Assembly (NCBI GenBank): GCA_963805705.1
Contig: CAWDVH010000004.1
Span: 806,001-870,000, forward strand
Source: CAWDVH01 sp963805705
Lineage (GTDB): Bacteria; Actinomycetota; Actinomycetes; Streptosporangiales; Streptosporangiaceae
DNA length: 64,000 bases
Reading direction: 5' to 3'
Under the pieces are notes generated by a model. The model did no database searches and was not told the DNA's origin. It saw nothing but the letters and a program-made list of their open reading frames with translations. Shown in pieces: positions 35,197-43,539 of this stretch. Within the stretch, counting starts at the first letter, position 1. Each line of letters starts with the position of its first letter. The position numbers and the translations under genes are program-made.

Positions 35197-35963
35197 CCAG
35201 GCGCCTGGTGGGCGTTGCCGATCAGCGACCCGGCCTCGGTCGGCAGATAGTAGTAGATGTGCTGGCCCCACCCGGCGGGCAGCAGCCCGGCCAGCGGCGT
35301 GAGCACGAGCACGAAGAAGATGACCCCGGCGATGGCGCCCGCCGTATGCCGGACCAGGGCCCCGATGGCCAGGGAAAACAGCCCGAGCACGGTGAGGTAC
35401 AGCCCGGCGCCGATCACCGCCCTGGTCACCCCGGGGTCGCTCAGCGAGACCGCGACACGGCTGTGCAGGATCGCGGAGCCGACAAAGAACGAGCCGAACG
35501 AGACAAGCTCGGCCAGGACGATGAGCAGCGCCGCGAACACTACCGCCTTGGCGGCCAGGACCGGGATCCTGGCCGGCACGGCGAGCAGCGAGGCGCGGAT
35601 CACGCCCGTTGAGTACTCGGTGGAGATGATCAGCACTCCGAGCACGCAGATGGTGAGCTGCCCGAGGCCGATGCCGGCCCCCAGGATGAAGCTGATCGGA
35701 TCGGCCAGGATTTGCGCATGCCGCCCGGCCCCGCCATTGCGCCCGTCCGTCCAGGTGGCCACGGTGACCGCGGTGAGGCCCGCCGTGATGCCGATAGTGA
35801 GGACCACGAACGCCATGAGCGTCCACAGCGTGGAGCGCACCGAGCGGATCTTCGTCCACTCGGCGAGCAGCACGTGGCCGAAGCCCACGTGGTGGGCCGC
35901 GGCCGGGACGCCGGCCGGGACTGCGGGGGAAGGCGCGGCCGGTGCCGCCGCGGGAGTGGTCAT
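35097..35963 (-). CDS. ABC-2 type exporter permease
   Basis: This 288-residue protein has a Pro/Ala-rich N-terminus and six transmembrane helices in ABC-2 arrangement. It includes LLAEWTKIRSVRSTLWTL, the segment that often begins the first helix, and LGVLIISTEYSTGVIRASL, both typical of actinobacterial ABC-2 permeases of drug or lipid exporters. Its start overlaps the ATPase gene stop by 4 bp, so the two are translationally coupled. Substrate unknown. Confidence 0.88.
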   Translation of the reverse strand: MTTPAAAPAAPSPAVPAGVPAAAHHVGFGHVLLAEWTKIRSVRSTLWTLMAFVVLTIGITAGLTAVTVATWTDGRNGGAGRHAQILADPISFILGAGIGLGQLTICVLGVLIISTEYSTGVIRASLLAVPARIPVLAAKAVVFAALLIVLAELVSFGSFFVGSAILHSRVAVSLSDPGVTRAVIGAGLYLTVLGLFSLAIGALVRHTAGAIAGVIFFVLVLTPLAGLLPAGWGQHIYYYLPTEAGSLIGNAHQAPGQLLSPWQGFGVFCLWTAVLLAAAAVLLRRRDA

Positions 35964-36925
35964 CGGGTGCTTCCCTCGGCCGCCGCCAGCGGTTCCGGAT
36001 CGTGCACCCCGAATTCGAGACTGCCCGCGGTCAGCTCCATGAAGGCCTCCTCCAGCGAGCCGCGCTGCGGCGTGAGCTCATGCAGGACGATCGACGCGGA
36101 CGCGGCGATTTCGCCGATCCGGGGCGCTTCGAGCCCGGTGACGGCGAGGGACGGCGCGGCTGCTCCGTTCCCGGCCGGCGGCTGGCTGGCCGTGACCTTG
36201 CCGCCCGCCGCAGCGATCAGCTCCGTCAGCCGGGCCGCGTCGGGGGAACGCACCAGGACCGACTTCTCCGAGCTGCGCTCGATGAATTCCGCCGTGCTGG
36301 ATTCGGCGATGAGCTGGCCCCGGCCGATCACGATCAGGTGATCCGCGGTGACGGCCATCTCGTTCATCAGGTGGCTCGAGATAAAGACGGTACGGCCTTC
36401 GGCCGCCAGCTGCTTGAGCATGTTCCTGATCCACAGGACGCCCTCCGGGTCGAGCCCGTTGACGGGCTCGTCCAGCAGGAGCACCTGCGGGTCGCCGAGC
36501 ATCGCCGCGGCGATGCCCAGCCGCTGGCCCATGCCGAGCGAGAAGCCGCCCGCCCGCTGGCGTGCCACCTCGCTCAGCCCGACCAGGCCGAGGACCTGAT
36601 CCACCCGGCGGCGCGGCAGCCCCTGGGTCTGCGCGAGGAAGAGCAGGTGGTTATAGGCCGTGCGCCCGGTGTGGAAGGACTTGGCCTCCAGCAGCGCGCC
36701 GACCGTCCGGAGCGGCTGGGCCAGCTCGCGGTACGCCTTGCCGTTGATGGTCGCGGTGCCGCCGTCCGGCCGGTCCAGGCCCAGGATGAGCCGCATGGTG
36801 GTCGACTTGCCCGCGCCGTTCGGGCCGAGGAACCCGGTCACGGTGCCCGGCTCCACCGTGAAAGACAGGTGATCAACGGCGGTCTTGCCGCCGTAGCGCT
36901 TGGTCAGATCGCGTGCCTGGATCAT
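35960..36925 (-). CDS. ABC exporter ATP-binding protein
   Basis: This 321-residue protein is a DrrA/CcmA-type ATPase. Walker A is GPNGAGKST (about 34-42), the signature region is FSLGMGQRLG, Walker B is VLLLDEPVNGLDPEG and the switch His lies in VFISSHLMNEM. The C-terminal 100 residues form the DUF4162-like domain common in actinobacterial exporters. It forms a two-gene unit with the permease and diverges from the DUF2567 gene across a 176-bp promoter region. The exported compound cannot be deduced. Confidence 0.93.
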   Translation of the reverse strand: MIQARDLTKRYGGKTAVDHLSFTVEPGTVTGFLGPNGAGKSTTMRLILGLDRPDGGTATINGKAYRELAQPLRTVGALLEAKSFHTGRTAYNHLLFLAQTQGLPRRRVDQVLGLVGLSEVARQRAGGFSLGMGQRLGIAAAMLGDPQVLLLDEPVNGLDPEGVLWIRNMLKQLAAEGRTVFISSHLMNEMAVTADHLIVIGRGQLIAESSTAEFIERSSEKSVLVRSPDAARLTELIAAAGGKVTASQPPAGNGAAAPSLAVTGLEAPRIGEIAASASIVLHELTPQRGSLEEAFMELTAGSLEFGVHDPEPLAAAEGSTR

Positions 36926-37101
36926 CGTGCTTCCTCATCGCGGAACCCGGATTACTGCCGCGGGCGACCGCCCGCATCAACCTAGCAAAGCCACGCTACC
37001 GCCGATGCCAGCGCGGCTGCCGCGGCCGGCTCTGACCGCCGCGTGTCCAGGGCAGCCCGGCTGTTTTTTCGTCCGCCGGGTCACGTACTCTGCTGCGAAG
37101 A

Positions 37102-37761
37102 ATGGCCGAAATGAGTCAGCTCCCGCTCCCGTCCCAGCCTGACCGGCCTGCCCCCGCCGAGGCAGGCACGGGCCCAGGCCGGTGGCTGGTCCCTGGCCTG
37201 GCCGCGTTCGCGGCGGTCGCGGCGGGCAGTGCCCTGATCGGCCTGCTGGCCGGCCTGGTGTGGGCGCATGTGGCTCCGCGAGCCCTGTACGTCGTGGTCA
37301 GCGGCGGAGCGGAGGCGGTCAATCCGGAGGGGAGCGCGTTCATCGGCGCTGACGGCTGGTTCTGCGTGATCGGAGTGGCCGGCGGTATCGTCACCGGCCT
37401 GCTCGGCTACGCGCTGGCCGTCCGGCGGTACGGCCCCCTGCCGATGGCCGGCATCTTCATCGGCGGCCTGGCCGCCGCGTACCTCGCCCTGTGGATCGGC
37501 CAGCGGTCAGGCATGACCGAATTCATCACCCGGCTCGGGGACAGCAAGTCAGGCACGCTGCTGCGTGCGCCGATCAAGCTGGGGGCCCACGGGGCGGTTG
37601 CGTTCTGGCCCCTGGCCGCCGGACTGGCCGCGGGCGCTCTGGAGGGACTCGCGCTGCTGCGCGAGCGGCGGATGGCCGGGGCGAGTACCGGGGGCTACAC
37701 GGGAACTCACGCCCGCGGGACGGCTCTGGCCGGCGGGCCGGACGCCGAGAGCGGCGAGTAG
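37102..37761 (+). CDS. DUF2567 family membrane protein
   Basis: This 219-residue protein has four hydrophobic helices (for example WLVPGLAAFAAVAAGSALIG, CVIGVAGGIVTGLLGYALAV, LPMAGIFIGGLAAAYLALWI) and an extracytoplasmic loop after the first with VNPEGSAFIGADGWF, characteristic of the actinobacterial DUF2567 family. Function unknown. TACTCT at 37086-37091 lies 10 nt before ATG 37102; a second in-frame ATG is at 37111. It is followed after 4 bp by a RidA gene. Confidence 0.78.
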   Translation: MAEMSQLPLPSQPDRPAPAEAGTGPGRWLVPGLAAFAAVAAGSALIGLLAGLVWAHVAPRALYVVVSGGAEAVNPEGSAFIGADGWFCVIGVAGGIVTGLLGYALAVRRYGPLPMAGIFIGGLAAAYLALWIGQRSGMTEFITRLGDSKSGTLLRAPIKLGAHGAVAFWPLAAGLAAGALEGLALLRERRMAGASTGGYTGTHARGTALAGGPDAESGE

Positions 37762-37765
37762 CCGC

Positions 37766-38158
37766 ATGATCCGCAAGATCTCTTCTGGGACCAGGTGGGA
37801 ACCCGTCGTCGGGTACAGCCGGGCGGTGGCCGCCGGCGACTTCGTCTTCGTCTCCGGCTGCACCTCAGTCAGCGGCGCGGAGCTGGTGTATGACGGCGAC
37901 GCCTACGCGCAGACGGCGCAGGCCATCCGCAACGTCAGCCAGGCCCTGGCGGAACTGGGCGCCAGCCTGGCCGACGTCGTGCGGACCAGGATGTACGTCC
38001 GTGACATCTCGCGCTGGCCGGAGTACGGCCGCGCCCACGGCGAGGCGTTCGGCGATATCCGGCCGGCTTCTACGATGATCGAGGTCAGCGCGCTCATCGA
38101 TCCGCGGATGCTGGTCGAGGTCGAGGCGGTCGCCTACCACCAGGGAATCGGGGCCTGA
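37766..38158 (+). CDS. RidA/YjgF-family enamine/imine deaminase
   Basis: This 130-residue protein is a full-length RidA-family member. Visible are the N-terminal WEPVVGYSRAVAAGDFVFVSG strand pair, the helix with QTAQAIRNVSQALAELG, VVRTRMYVRDI with the ligand-binding Arg, and the C-terminal DPRMLVEVEAVAY with the conserved Glu. RidA hydrolyses reactive enamines and imines such as 2-aminoacrylate. It lies 4 bp after the DUF2567 gene and is probably cotranscribed. In related actinomycetes a RidA-type gene often sits inside the his operon, which is absent here. Confidence 0.9.
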   Translation: MIRKISSGTRWEPVVGYSRAVAAGDFVFVSGCTSVSGAELVYDGDAYAQTAQAIRNVSQALAELGASLADVVRTRMYVRDISRWPEYGRAHGEAFGDIRPASTMIEVSALIDPRMLVEVEAVAYHQGIGA

Positions 38159-38179
38159 CCCGGGCCCGTGAGCGCGGTC

Positions 38180-38914
38180 CTACGCGCACGCCATGGCCGC
38201 GCCGACCACCCCGGCGTCGTTGAGCAGCACGGCCGCCTCCAGGCGCGCTCGCAGGCTGGTCAGCCGCGGAAAGAACTTGTCCGACTTCTTGCTGATCCCC
38301 CCGCCGATGATGATGAGCGCCGGTGACAGCAGCGCCTCCATATGCAGGAGGTACTCATCGACCCGGCCCGCCCACTTCCCCCAGCTCAGGTCCTCTGCTT
38401 CCCTGGCGTGCTCGGAGGCTCGCTTCTCCGCGTCCTTGCCGCGGATCTCAATATGGCCGAACTCGGTATTAGGCACGAGCGTGCCGTCGGTGAACAGCGC
38501 GCTGCCGATCCCGGTGCCGAGGGTCAGCATCAGCACCGTTCCCCGCTGGCCCGCCCCGGCGCCGAACTTCATCTCGGCCAGCCCGGCCGCGTCAGCGTCA
38601 TTCAGCACGGTGACCGGCAATCCGGTCGCCTGGCCGAACAGCTCCCGCGCGTCCAGCCCGATCCATGCCTTATCGAGGTTGGCCGCGGTCCTGGTGGTCC
38701 CGTCGGTCACGACGCCGGGGAAGGTGATGCCAGCGGGCCCGGTCCAGCTGAATTCCCTGGCCAGCTCGCGGACCACGTCGGCGACCGCGTCGGGCTTGGC
38801 CGGGCGCGGGGTCGCCAGCTTCACCCGCTCGGCCATCAGCTTGCCCGTCGCCACATCGACCGGTGCGCCCTTGATGCCGCTGCCGCCGATATCGATGCCC
38901 AGTACCTGCGCCAT
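38180..38914 (-). CDS. ppgK: Polyphosphate glucokinase PpgK
   Basis: This 244-residue ROK-family kinase phosphorylates glucose, using polyphosphate as well as or instead of ATP. The phosphate loop is GIDIGGSGIKGA at residues 6-17; GITFPGVV, NDADAAGLAEM with the catalytic Asp, and TLGTGIGSALFTDG follow. EFGHI and the C-terminal IIIGGGISKKSDKFFPRL are typical of PpgK rather than of ATP-glucokinases. GGAGG precedes the ATG at 38914. It converges with the RidA gene, leaving 21 bp, and diverges from the DinB gene. Confidence 0.92.
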   Translation of the reverse strand: MAQVLGIDIGGSGIKGAPVDVATGKLMAERVKLATPRPAKPDAVADVVRELAREFSWTGPAGITFPGVVTDGTTRTAANLDKAWIGLDARELFGQATGLPVTVLNDADAAGLAEMKFGAGAGQRGTVLMLTLGTGIGSALFTDGTLVPNTEFGHIEIRGKDAEKRASEHAREAEDLSWGKWAGRVDEYLLHMEALLSPALIIIGGGISKKSDKFFPRLTSLRARLEAAVLLNDAGVVGAAMACA

Positions 38915-39033
38915 GACGCCTCCGTTATGTCTGTTGCCTCCAGAGCAGCTGAGGACAGCGTAGGCCGCGGCCGGCCCGTACGGCGGGCGGGCTGGCCGCC
39001 CGAATCGGCTCGCCGTGGCGGCGAGCCCCTTGG

Positions 39034-39048
39034 TAGCGTCGGCTGATG
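39034..39048 (+). promoter_or_regulatory. Probable leaderless promoter of the DinB gene
   Basis: TAGCGT at 39034-39039 is followed by exactly 6 nt and then ATG 39046, so transcription would begin at or next to the start codon. No ribosome site is visible, which agrees with leaderless translation. The promoter would also serve the downstream PhnX-like gene. Confidence 0.5.
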
Positions 39049-39573
39049 ATGACTTCCGCGGGACCCGTCGCGGCGGAGCCGTCCGACTCGCTGGCCGATC
39101 CGGCGCAGCTCCTGGCCGGCTACCTCGATTACTACCGGTCGGTGGTGCTGCGCAAGCTCGACGGCCTGAGTGAGCAGGAGCTTCGTTCGAGCCGGGTGCC
39201 CTCCGGCTGGACGCCGCTCGAGCTGCTCAAGCACCTGGCTTACGTGGAGCTGCGCTGGCTGCGCTGGGGGTTCGCGGGGGAGGATGTCGATGAGCCGTGG
39301 GGAGACGACGGCCCGGAGGGACACTGGCAGGTGCCCGGCAGCCAGAGCGCCGATGATGTCAGGGAGTTCTTCCTGGCCCAGTGCGAGAACTCGCGCCGGA
39401 TCGCCGGGGCCGCGCAGCTTCAGGACATCGCCACCGGCGGCGGCAGGTTCGATGCCCAGGACCCCCCGCCGGCCCTGAGCTGGATCCTGTTCCATGTGCT
39501 GCAGGAGTACGCGCGGCACGCGGGGCAGCTCGACGTGGTGCGCGAGCTCACCGACGGCAGCGTCGGCGAATAG
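39046..39573 (+). CDS. DinB/DUF664-family protein
   Basis: This 175-residue four-helix-bundle protein belongs to the DinB/DUF664 superfamily, which includes metal-dependent thiol transferases using mycothiol or bacillithiol. The putative metal ligands are the His in LLKHLAYVELRWLRWGF and the C-terminal HVLQEYARHAGQLDVVRE pair. The closing GQLDVVRELTDG is common in actinobacterial DUF664 members. Substrate unknown. The PhnX-like gene follows after 28 bp, so both may form one transcript. Confidence 0.85.
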   Translation: MMTSAGPVAAEPSDSLADPAQLLAGYLDYYRSVVLRKLDGLSEQELRSSRVPSGWTPLELLKHLAYVELRWLRWGFAGEDVDEPWGDDGPEGHWQVPGSQSADDVREFFLAQCENSRRIAGAAQLQDIATGGGRFDAQDPPPALSWILFHVLQEYARHAGQLDVVRELTDGSVGE

Positions 39574-39601
39574 CACGGCCAGCCGCGAAAGAGGCCCACT
39601 G

Positions 39602-40300
39602 ATGACCCGCATCACGACCGCATGCCTGGATATGGCCGGCACCACCGTCGCCGACGGCGGCAGCGTCATGGCCGCGTTCACCGCCGCGATGGAGCAATCC
39701 GGGCTTATCCAGGGGACGCCCGGCTATGACGAGGCCGCCGCGATCGTGCGCGAGACCATGGGCCAGTCCAAGATCGAGGTATTCCGGCGCATCCTGGGCC
39801 ATCAGGCGGCGGCGCAGGCAGCCAGTAGCGCATTCGAGCGCCACTTCGCGGCCTCAGTGCGCAGCGGCGCGATCACGCCGCTGCCCGGCGCGGTGGAGAC
39901 CATCACCGCGCTGCGGGCGGCCGGGATCAAGGTCTGCCTGGCCACCGGGTTCTCCGCTGATACCAGGGACGCGGTACTGGACGCCCTGGGCTGGCGGCCG
40001 CTGATCGACCTTGCCCTCTCGCCCGCCGACGCGGGACGCGGCCGGCCCTGGCCCGACCTCCCGCTGACCGCGCTGCTGCGGCTGGGCGGGGGAGCGGTCG
40101 GCGAGCTGGTCGTGGCGGGCGACACCGCCAGCGATGTCGAGTCCGGCCTGCGCGCGGGGGCCGGGCTGGTGGCCGGCGTCCTGACCGGCGCGGGCAGCCG
40201 TGATGAGCTGGAGAAGGCTGGCGCGCCGCACATCCTGGACGCGGTCACGGGCCTGCTGCCCCTGCTCGGCCTCAGCCGCAGCCAGCCACCACCATCATGA
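39602..40300 (+). CDS. PhnX-like (phosphonatase-like) HAD hydrolase
   Basis: This 232-residue HAD protein resembles the phosphonatase-like family (TIGR03351 type). The nucleophile motif is DMAGT at Asp10, where phosphonoacetaldehyde hydrolase has DWAGT. A cap-domain lysine, Lys57 in MGQSKIEVFRRIL, sits where PhnX forms its Schiff base. The usual HAD lysine is replaced by Arg in GRGRPWPDL, and GDTASDVESG holds the late acidic pair. These features are those of C-P bond cleavage in an aldehyde such as phosphonoacetaldehyde. No PhnW transaminase lies nearby, so the source and exact nature of the substrate are open. It converges with the next gene with a 6-bp overlap. Confidence 0.85.
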   Translation: MTRITTACLDMAGTTVADGGSVMAAFTAAMEQSGLIQGTPGYDEAAAIVRETMGQSKIEVFRRILGHQAAAQAASSAFERHFAASVRSGAITPLPGAVETITALRAAGIKVCLATGFSADTRDAVLDALGWRPLIDLALSPADAGRGRPWPDLPLTALLRLGGGAVGELVVAGDTASDVESGLRAGAGLVAGVLTGAGSRDELEKAGAPHILDAVTGLLPLLGLSRSQPPPS

Positions 40301-41899
40301 ACGGGCCGCGGCGGCCCGCGGCCACTCGATCGTGAGGATGACGTTGCGGTCGGCGGCGGTCCCGGCTCCCGCGCCGCCCTCGGGCGTGATCTCGTCGCGC
40401 ACTTGCCAGTCGTTAGCCGACAGCTCGCGGGCGAGCGCGGCGAGGTCAGCGGGCCCGGCGGTGCCACGGTAACTGGCCGGCGCGGCGCTGTCGATCACGG
40501 TGCAGCCGATGACCAGCGCGCCGTCGGTCTGCAGCAGCTCGATAACGCGGGCCTGCTGCGGCCAGTCGATGTGCGATGCCGTCGTCACCTGCCAGAATCC
40601 GCCGGGCATGCCCTCCTGCGCCACGGCGCTGATCGCGTGGGCGTGGGTATGGCCGTTCACCCAGGCGATCACGCATGGATGCGACAGCAGCAGGTGCCGC
40701 AGCTCGGCAGCGAGGATGCGGCGCTCCGTGCCCGGCGGCCGCAAGTCGTTGACGAGGGTCTGGAGCGGATGATGGCTGAACAGCACGACGGGCCGGCCCG
40801 CGCAGGCGCCGAGCTCCCCGGCGAGCCAGCTGAGCTGGGTCGCATCGATCGAGCCCTGCCAGCCGCCGTTCGGGTTCACCGTGTCGAGCACGATGCACCG
40901 CACGACGCCCCGGTCGAACGCGTAGTAAGCGGTGCCGTCGTCGGCGTTGCGGCGGGAGTAGCCATGCCCGGCCGGCGCCCCTGACGAGCGGAAATGCTCG
41001 CGGACGTGCGCCGCCCTGGTCACCGGCGCGCGAGCGGGATCCGGGGTCACCTTCAGCTGCTGGCCGTAGCTGAACTCCAGCAGGGCGTCGGCGTCCGCTA
41101 TCTCGAACCGGCTCAGCGCCGCGGCCGCGTCGACGCCGTCCGGCGGGGTGAGGTACTTCACCCCGCCCAGCGGGAAATCGCGCAGCCAGCCCTGGGCCAC
41201 CACGGTGCCCTGGAGCATGTTGTCGTGGTTGCCGTGCACGGCGTACCACGGCACGCCAAGCCCGGTGGCCAGGAACGGCCGCCGCGCCGCCGCCAGTACC
41301 CCCGGCACCTCGGGGAAGCCGTACCGGTTCCTCGGCAGGTCCTCCCCGCCGCCCTCAGGATGCCAGTAGCGCTCGTCGTCGACCTGCGGCCCGGCGACTC
41401 CCTCGTACCGCTGCGGGTCCCCGGAATCGGGCCGCACCTCATGGCCGTCCAGCAAGTCGATGTAGGCGCGCAGCTCGTTGTGCTGGCAGTTGTCGGCGGC
41501 GTCACCGGTCACGATCGCGAAATCGACCGGGGCCCCCGACAGCGGCGCCTCGCGGGTCTGGCGGACGGCGCGGACCATCGCCTCGGCCACCTGGTAAGTG
41601 AACAGCTCCTGGGCCCGGTAGGTGCCGATGATGCCGACGGCCGCGCGCAGCGGCGAGTCCGGGTCGGAGTACCGGTCGAGCAGCTCAGCCCGGCCCGGTG
41701 ACTGATGGTCAAGCACGTGCGTGTCCGACAGGTGCGCGATCACTAGCAGCGGCCGGGCGGACCGGTTCCAGCCCGCCCGCAGGCTGCTGGCCGTGAGGTC
41801 GTCCCTGATCGCGTGCTGCTCCCCGTCGGTAGCGACCAGGCTGCGGTATCCCCCCGCTCCCGCCGGGCCGGGGACCAGGCGCCGGTGTGCGGTCGTCAC
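40295..41899 (-). CDS. Large metallophosphoesterase (TIGR03767 type), copy 1
   Basis: This 534-residue calcineurin-like phosphoesterase has the complete metal site spread over long inserts: DTH at Asp59-His61 (LSDTHVLDHQSP), GDAADN, GNHDN, SHHPL and GHTHAH. The layout matches the PPA1498/TIGR03767 family of long bacterial phosphoesterases. Many relatives carry a Tat signal, but none is seen here, so the enzyme should be cytoplasmic. Substrate unknown; a phosphodiester or phosphomonoester is expected. The start is GTG 41899 with a weak ribosome site. It is a clear paralogue of the protein at 47484-49172 and flanks the LacI regulator divergently. Confidence 0.82.
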   Translation of the reverse strand: MTTAHRRLVPGPAGAGGYRSLVATDGEQHAIRDDLTASSLRAGWNRSARPLLVIAHLSDTHVLDHQSPGRAELLDRYSDPDSPLRAAVGIIGTYRAQELFTYQVAEAMVRAVRQTREAPLSGAPVDFAIVTGDAADNCQHNELRAYIDLLDGHEVRPDSGDPQRYEGVAGPQVDDERYWHPEGGGEDLPRNRYGFPEVPGVLAAARRPFLATGLGVPWYAVHGNHDNMLQGTVVAQGWLRDFPLGGVKYLTPPDGVDAAAALSRFEIADADALLEFSYGQQLKVTPDPARAPVTRAAHVREHFRSSGAPAGHGYSRRNADDGTAYYAFDRGVVRCIVLDTVNPNGGWQGSIDATQLSWLAGELGACAGRPVVLFSHHPLQTLVNDLRPPGTERRILAAELRHLLLSHPCVIAWVNGHTHAHAISAVAQEGMPGGFWQVTTASHIDWPQQARVIELLQTDGALVIGCTVIDSAAPASYRGTAGPADLAALARELSANDWQVRDEITPEGGAGAGTAADRNVILTIEWPRAAAARS

Positions 41900-42291
41900 C
41901 GGCGCTCAGCCCGCATGTCGCCGGCCAGGTTTCTTCGTCATCGGATACTCCCTGTCTGCGAGACGGCGCCAGGCCGGCGCCCCGTGCCCTCCGCTAGTGC
42001 AGGTCCCTCCCGTGCCGTTCGCCCCGTGCCGCTTTCGCCCGTGCCGTTTCGCCCGTGCCGTTTCGCCCCGTGCCCTCCGCTGGTGCCGCGACCCCGCCTG
42101 CCGTCTATTGTCGCGATTGGGCCGCAGAAGTTCCAGGTCACGGGAGCAGCCGAATTCCCGGCGCGCTGGGGGCTTGCCGGCCGGCGGCAACTCATGCAGG
42201 GTGAGTCGTCGGCCGTTTCACCGCGCCACTGCGGCGCATGTCCGAGAGCGCCAGGTCTGACGCTCGGCCAGTCTTGCGTCCAGGGGAGATC
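41900..42291 (+). other. Divergent metallophosphoesterase-lacI intergenic region
   Basis: No gene is apparent in these 392 bp. They contain a degenerate 14-15-bp tandem repeat (42012-42073; separate entry) and a possible -10, TATTGT, at 42106-42111 for the regulator gene. A GGCGC-N10-GCGCC inverted repeat occurs near 42236-42255. The regulator's ribosome site is AGGGGAG just before 42292. Confidence 0.4.
42012..42073. repeat. Degenerate 14-15-bp tandem repeat
   Basis: GTGCCG recurs at about 42012, 42026, 42041, 42055 and, as GTGCC, at 42069, each followed by a variant of TTTCGCCC, giving four imperfect units. It lies between divergent genes, so it may be a slippage product or bind a protein. 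The units have no inverted symmetry typical of CRISPR repeats and no spacers. Confidence 0.6.
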
Positions 42292-43320
42292 ATGGCGACG
42301 TACGAGGACGGACCCAGCCTGGCCGGCCTTCGGGATGTCGCCAGGATCGCCGGTGTCTCCGTCGCGACGGCGAGCCTGGCCCTGAACGGGCAGCCGGGGG
42401 TCGCGAGCCAGACCCGGCGGCGCATCGCGGCCGCGGCCGAGCAGCTCGGCTATCACGCCAATCCGCAGGCCCAGGCGCTACGGCGCGGACGCACGACGAC
42501 CTACGGCTTTGTGGTGCGCAACTTCGCCAACCCGTTCTTCCTTGAGGTGCTGAGCGGAGCTCAGCAGATCGCGGCTGAGTCGGGGGCCACCCTGCTTGTG
42601 CTGGACTCGCGCTACTCGCCAGAGCGCGAGCGCCGGCACGTCAGGGAGATGGCCGCCCAGCGGGTGGCCGGGCTGGCGATCGCCCCCGTCGGGTCCGGTG
42701 AGTCCATCCGGCTCTGGCAGGAGCTGCGGCCCGGCGCGCCGGTGGTGGCGCTGAACGGATCAGTGGACGGCATCACCGGCGTCTCGCGGGTCAGCCCGGA
42801 CAGTGCGGCGGCCGTCCAGCTGCCCATGACCCGCCTCGCCGAGCTCGGCCACGCCCGCATCGCGTTCCTGTCCGCGCCGCCGCATCTCATGGCCGACCCG
42901 GACCGGCTGTGCCACTTCCGCCGCCTGGCGGCCGAGCTCGGCGTGCAGCCCCGCGTCATGTACTCCCTGCTGACCATCGCCGATGTCCAGCGGGCCACCG
43001 TGACGGTGCTGTCCGGCCCTGGCGCCCCCACCGCGATCATCACCAACTCTGACTACACCGCGCATGGGGTGTACAAGGCTGCGCGCGAGCTATCGCTGCC
43101 GGTCGGGCGGGGAGTCTCCGTCGTCGGCCATGACGACCTGCCCACATCCGAGCTGCTCGCCCCGCCGCTGGCGACCATCCGCACCGATCAGCAGGCGATG
43201 GGCCGCGAGCTGATGATGCGGCTGCTTGAGCTATGCCCGCCGGACGATTTCATCGCCGACGTGGAGCTGGTGGATCGTGCCTCGCTGCAGCCGCCCGAAT
43301 CCCCGGGTCAGCGGTGCTGA
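42292..43320 (+). CDS. LacI-family transcriptional regulator
   Basis: This 342-residue regulator has the LacI helix-turn-helix and hinge in residues 12-65 (LRDVARIAGVSVATASLAL; LGYHANPQAQALRRGRT), followed by a periplasmic-binding-protein-like ligand domain (FVVRNFANPFFLEVLSGAQ; VSVVGHDDLPTSELLAPPL). ATG 42292 has AGGGGAG. It stands directly before the ABC importer operon, whose promoter region has a LacI-type palindrome, so it probably controls uptake in response to the imported compound or a product. Known LacI proteins mostly sense sugars or nucleosides, so a phosphorylated or sugar-linked effector is possible; this is inference. Confidence 0.92.
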   Translation: MATYEDGPSLAGLRDVARIAGVSVATASLALNGQPGVASQTRRRIAAAAEQLGYHANPQAQALRRGRTTTYGFVVRNFANPFFLEVLSGAQQIAAESGATLLVLDSRYSPERERRHVREMAAQRVAGLAIAPVGSGESIRLWQELRPGAPVVALNGSVDGITGVSRVSPDSAAAVQLPMTRLAELGHARIAFLSAPPHLMADPDRLCHFRRLAAELGVQPRVMYSLLTIADVQRATVTVLSGPGAPTAIITNSDYTAHGVYKAARELSLPVGRGVSVVGHDDLPTSELLAPPLATIRTDQQAMGRELMMRLLELCPPDDFIADVELVDRASLQPPESPGQRC

Positions 43321-43372
43321 CCTGCTTCGATGAACAGCGGGGGGGCGGCGAGCGTCAACTCGGTAACGTCTC

Positions 43373-43426
43373 TTGACACCCGCGCGCCGGGTGCGTCAGC
43401 ATACCGATGCTAAACGTTTTAGGCAT
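43373..43426 (+). promoter_or_regulatory. Importer-operon promoter and LacI-type operator
   Basis: TTGACA at 43373-43378 and CAGCAT at 43397-43402 (18-bp spacing) form a possible promoter. Just downstream, 43407-43426 reads ATGCTAAACGTTTTAGGCAT, an imperfect palindrome with half-sites ATGCTAAA and, inverted, ATGCCTAAAA around a central CG, the style of LacI-family operators. Placement over the expected transcription start fits repression by the adjacent regulator. Confidence 0.6.
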
Positions 43427-43539
43427 TTGGGCCCGAATGCTGGTGCTGGGGAGGGTCCGCCGGCCTCATGGCATTAATATGCCGCGGCCATTGGCGGACG
43501 ACGCAATAGGGATGGGAAATGGACACAGGAGGCATTCGC

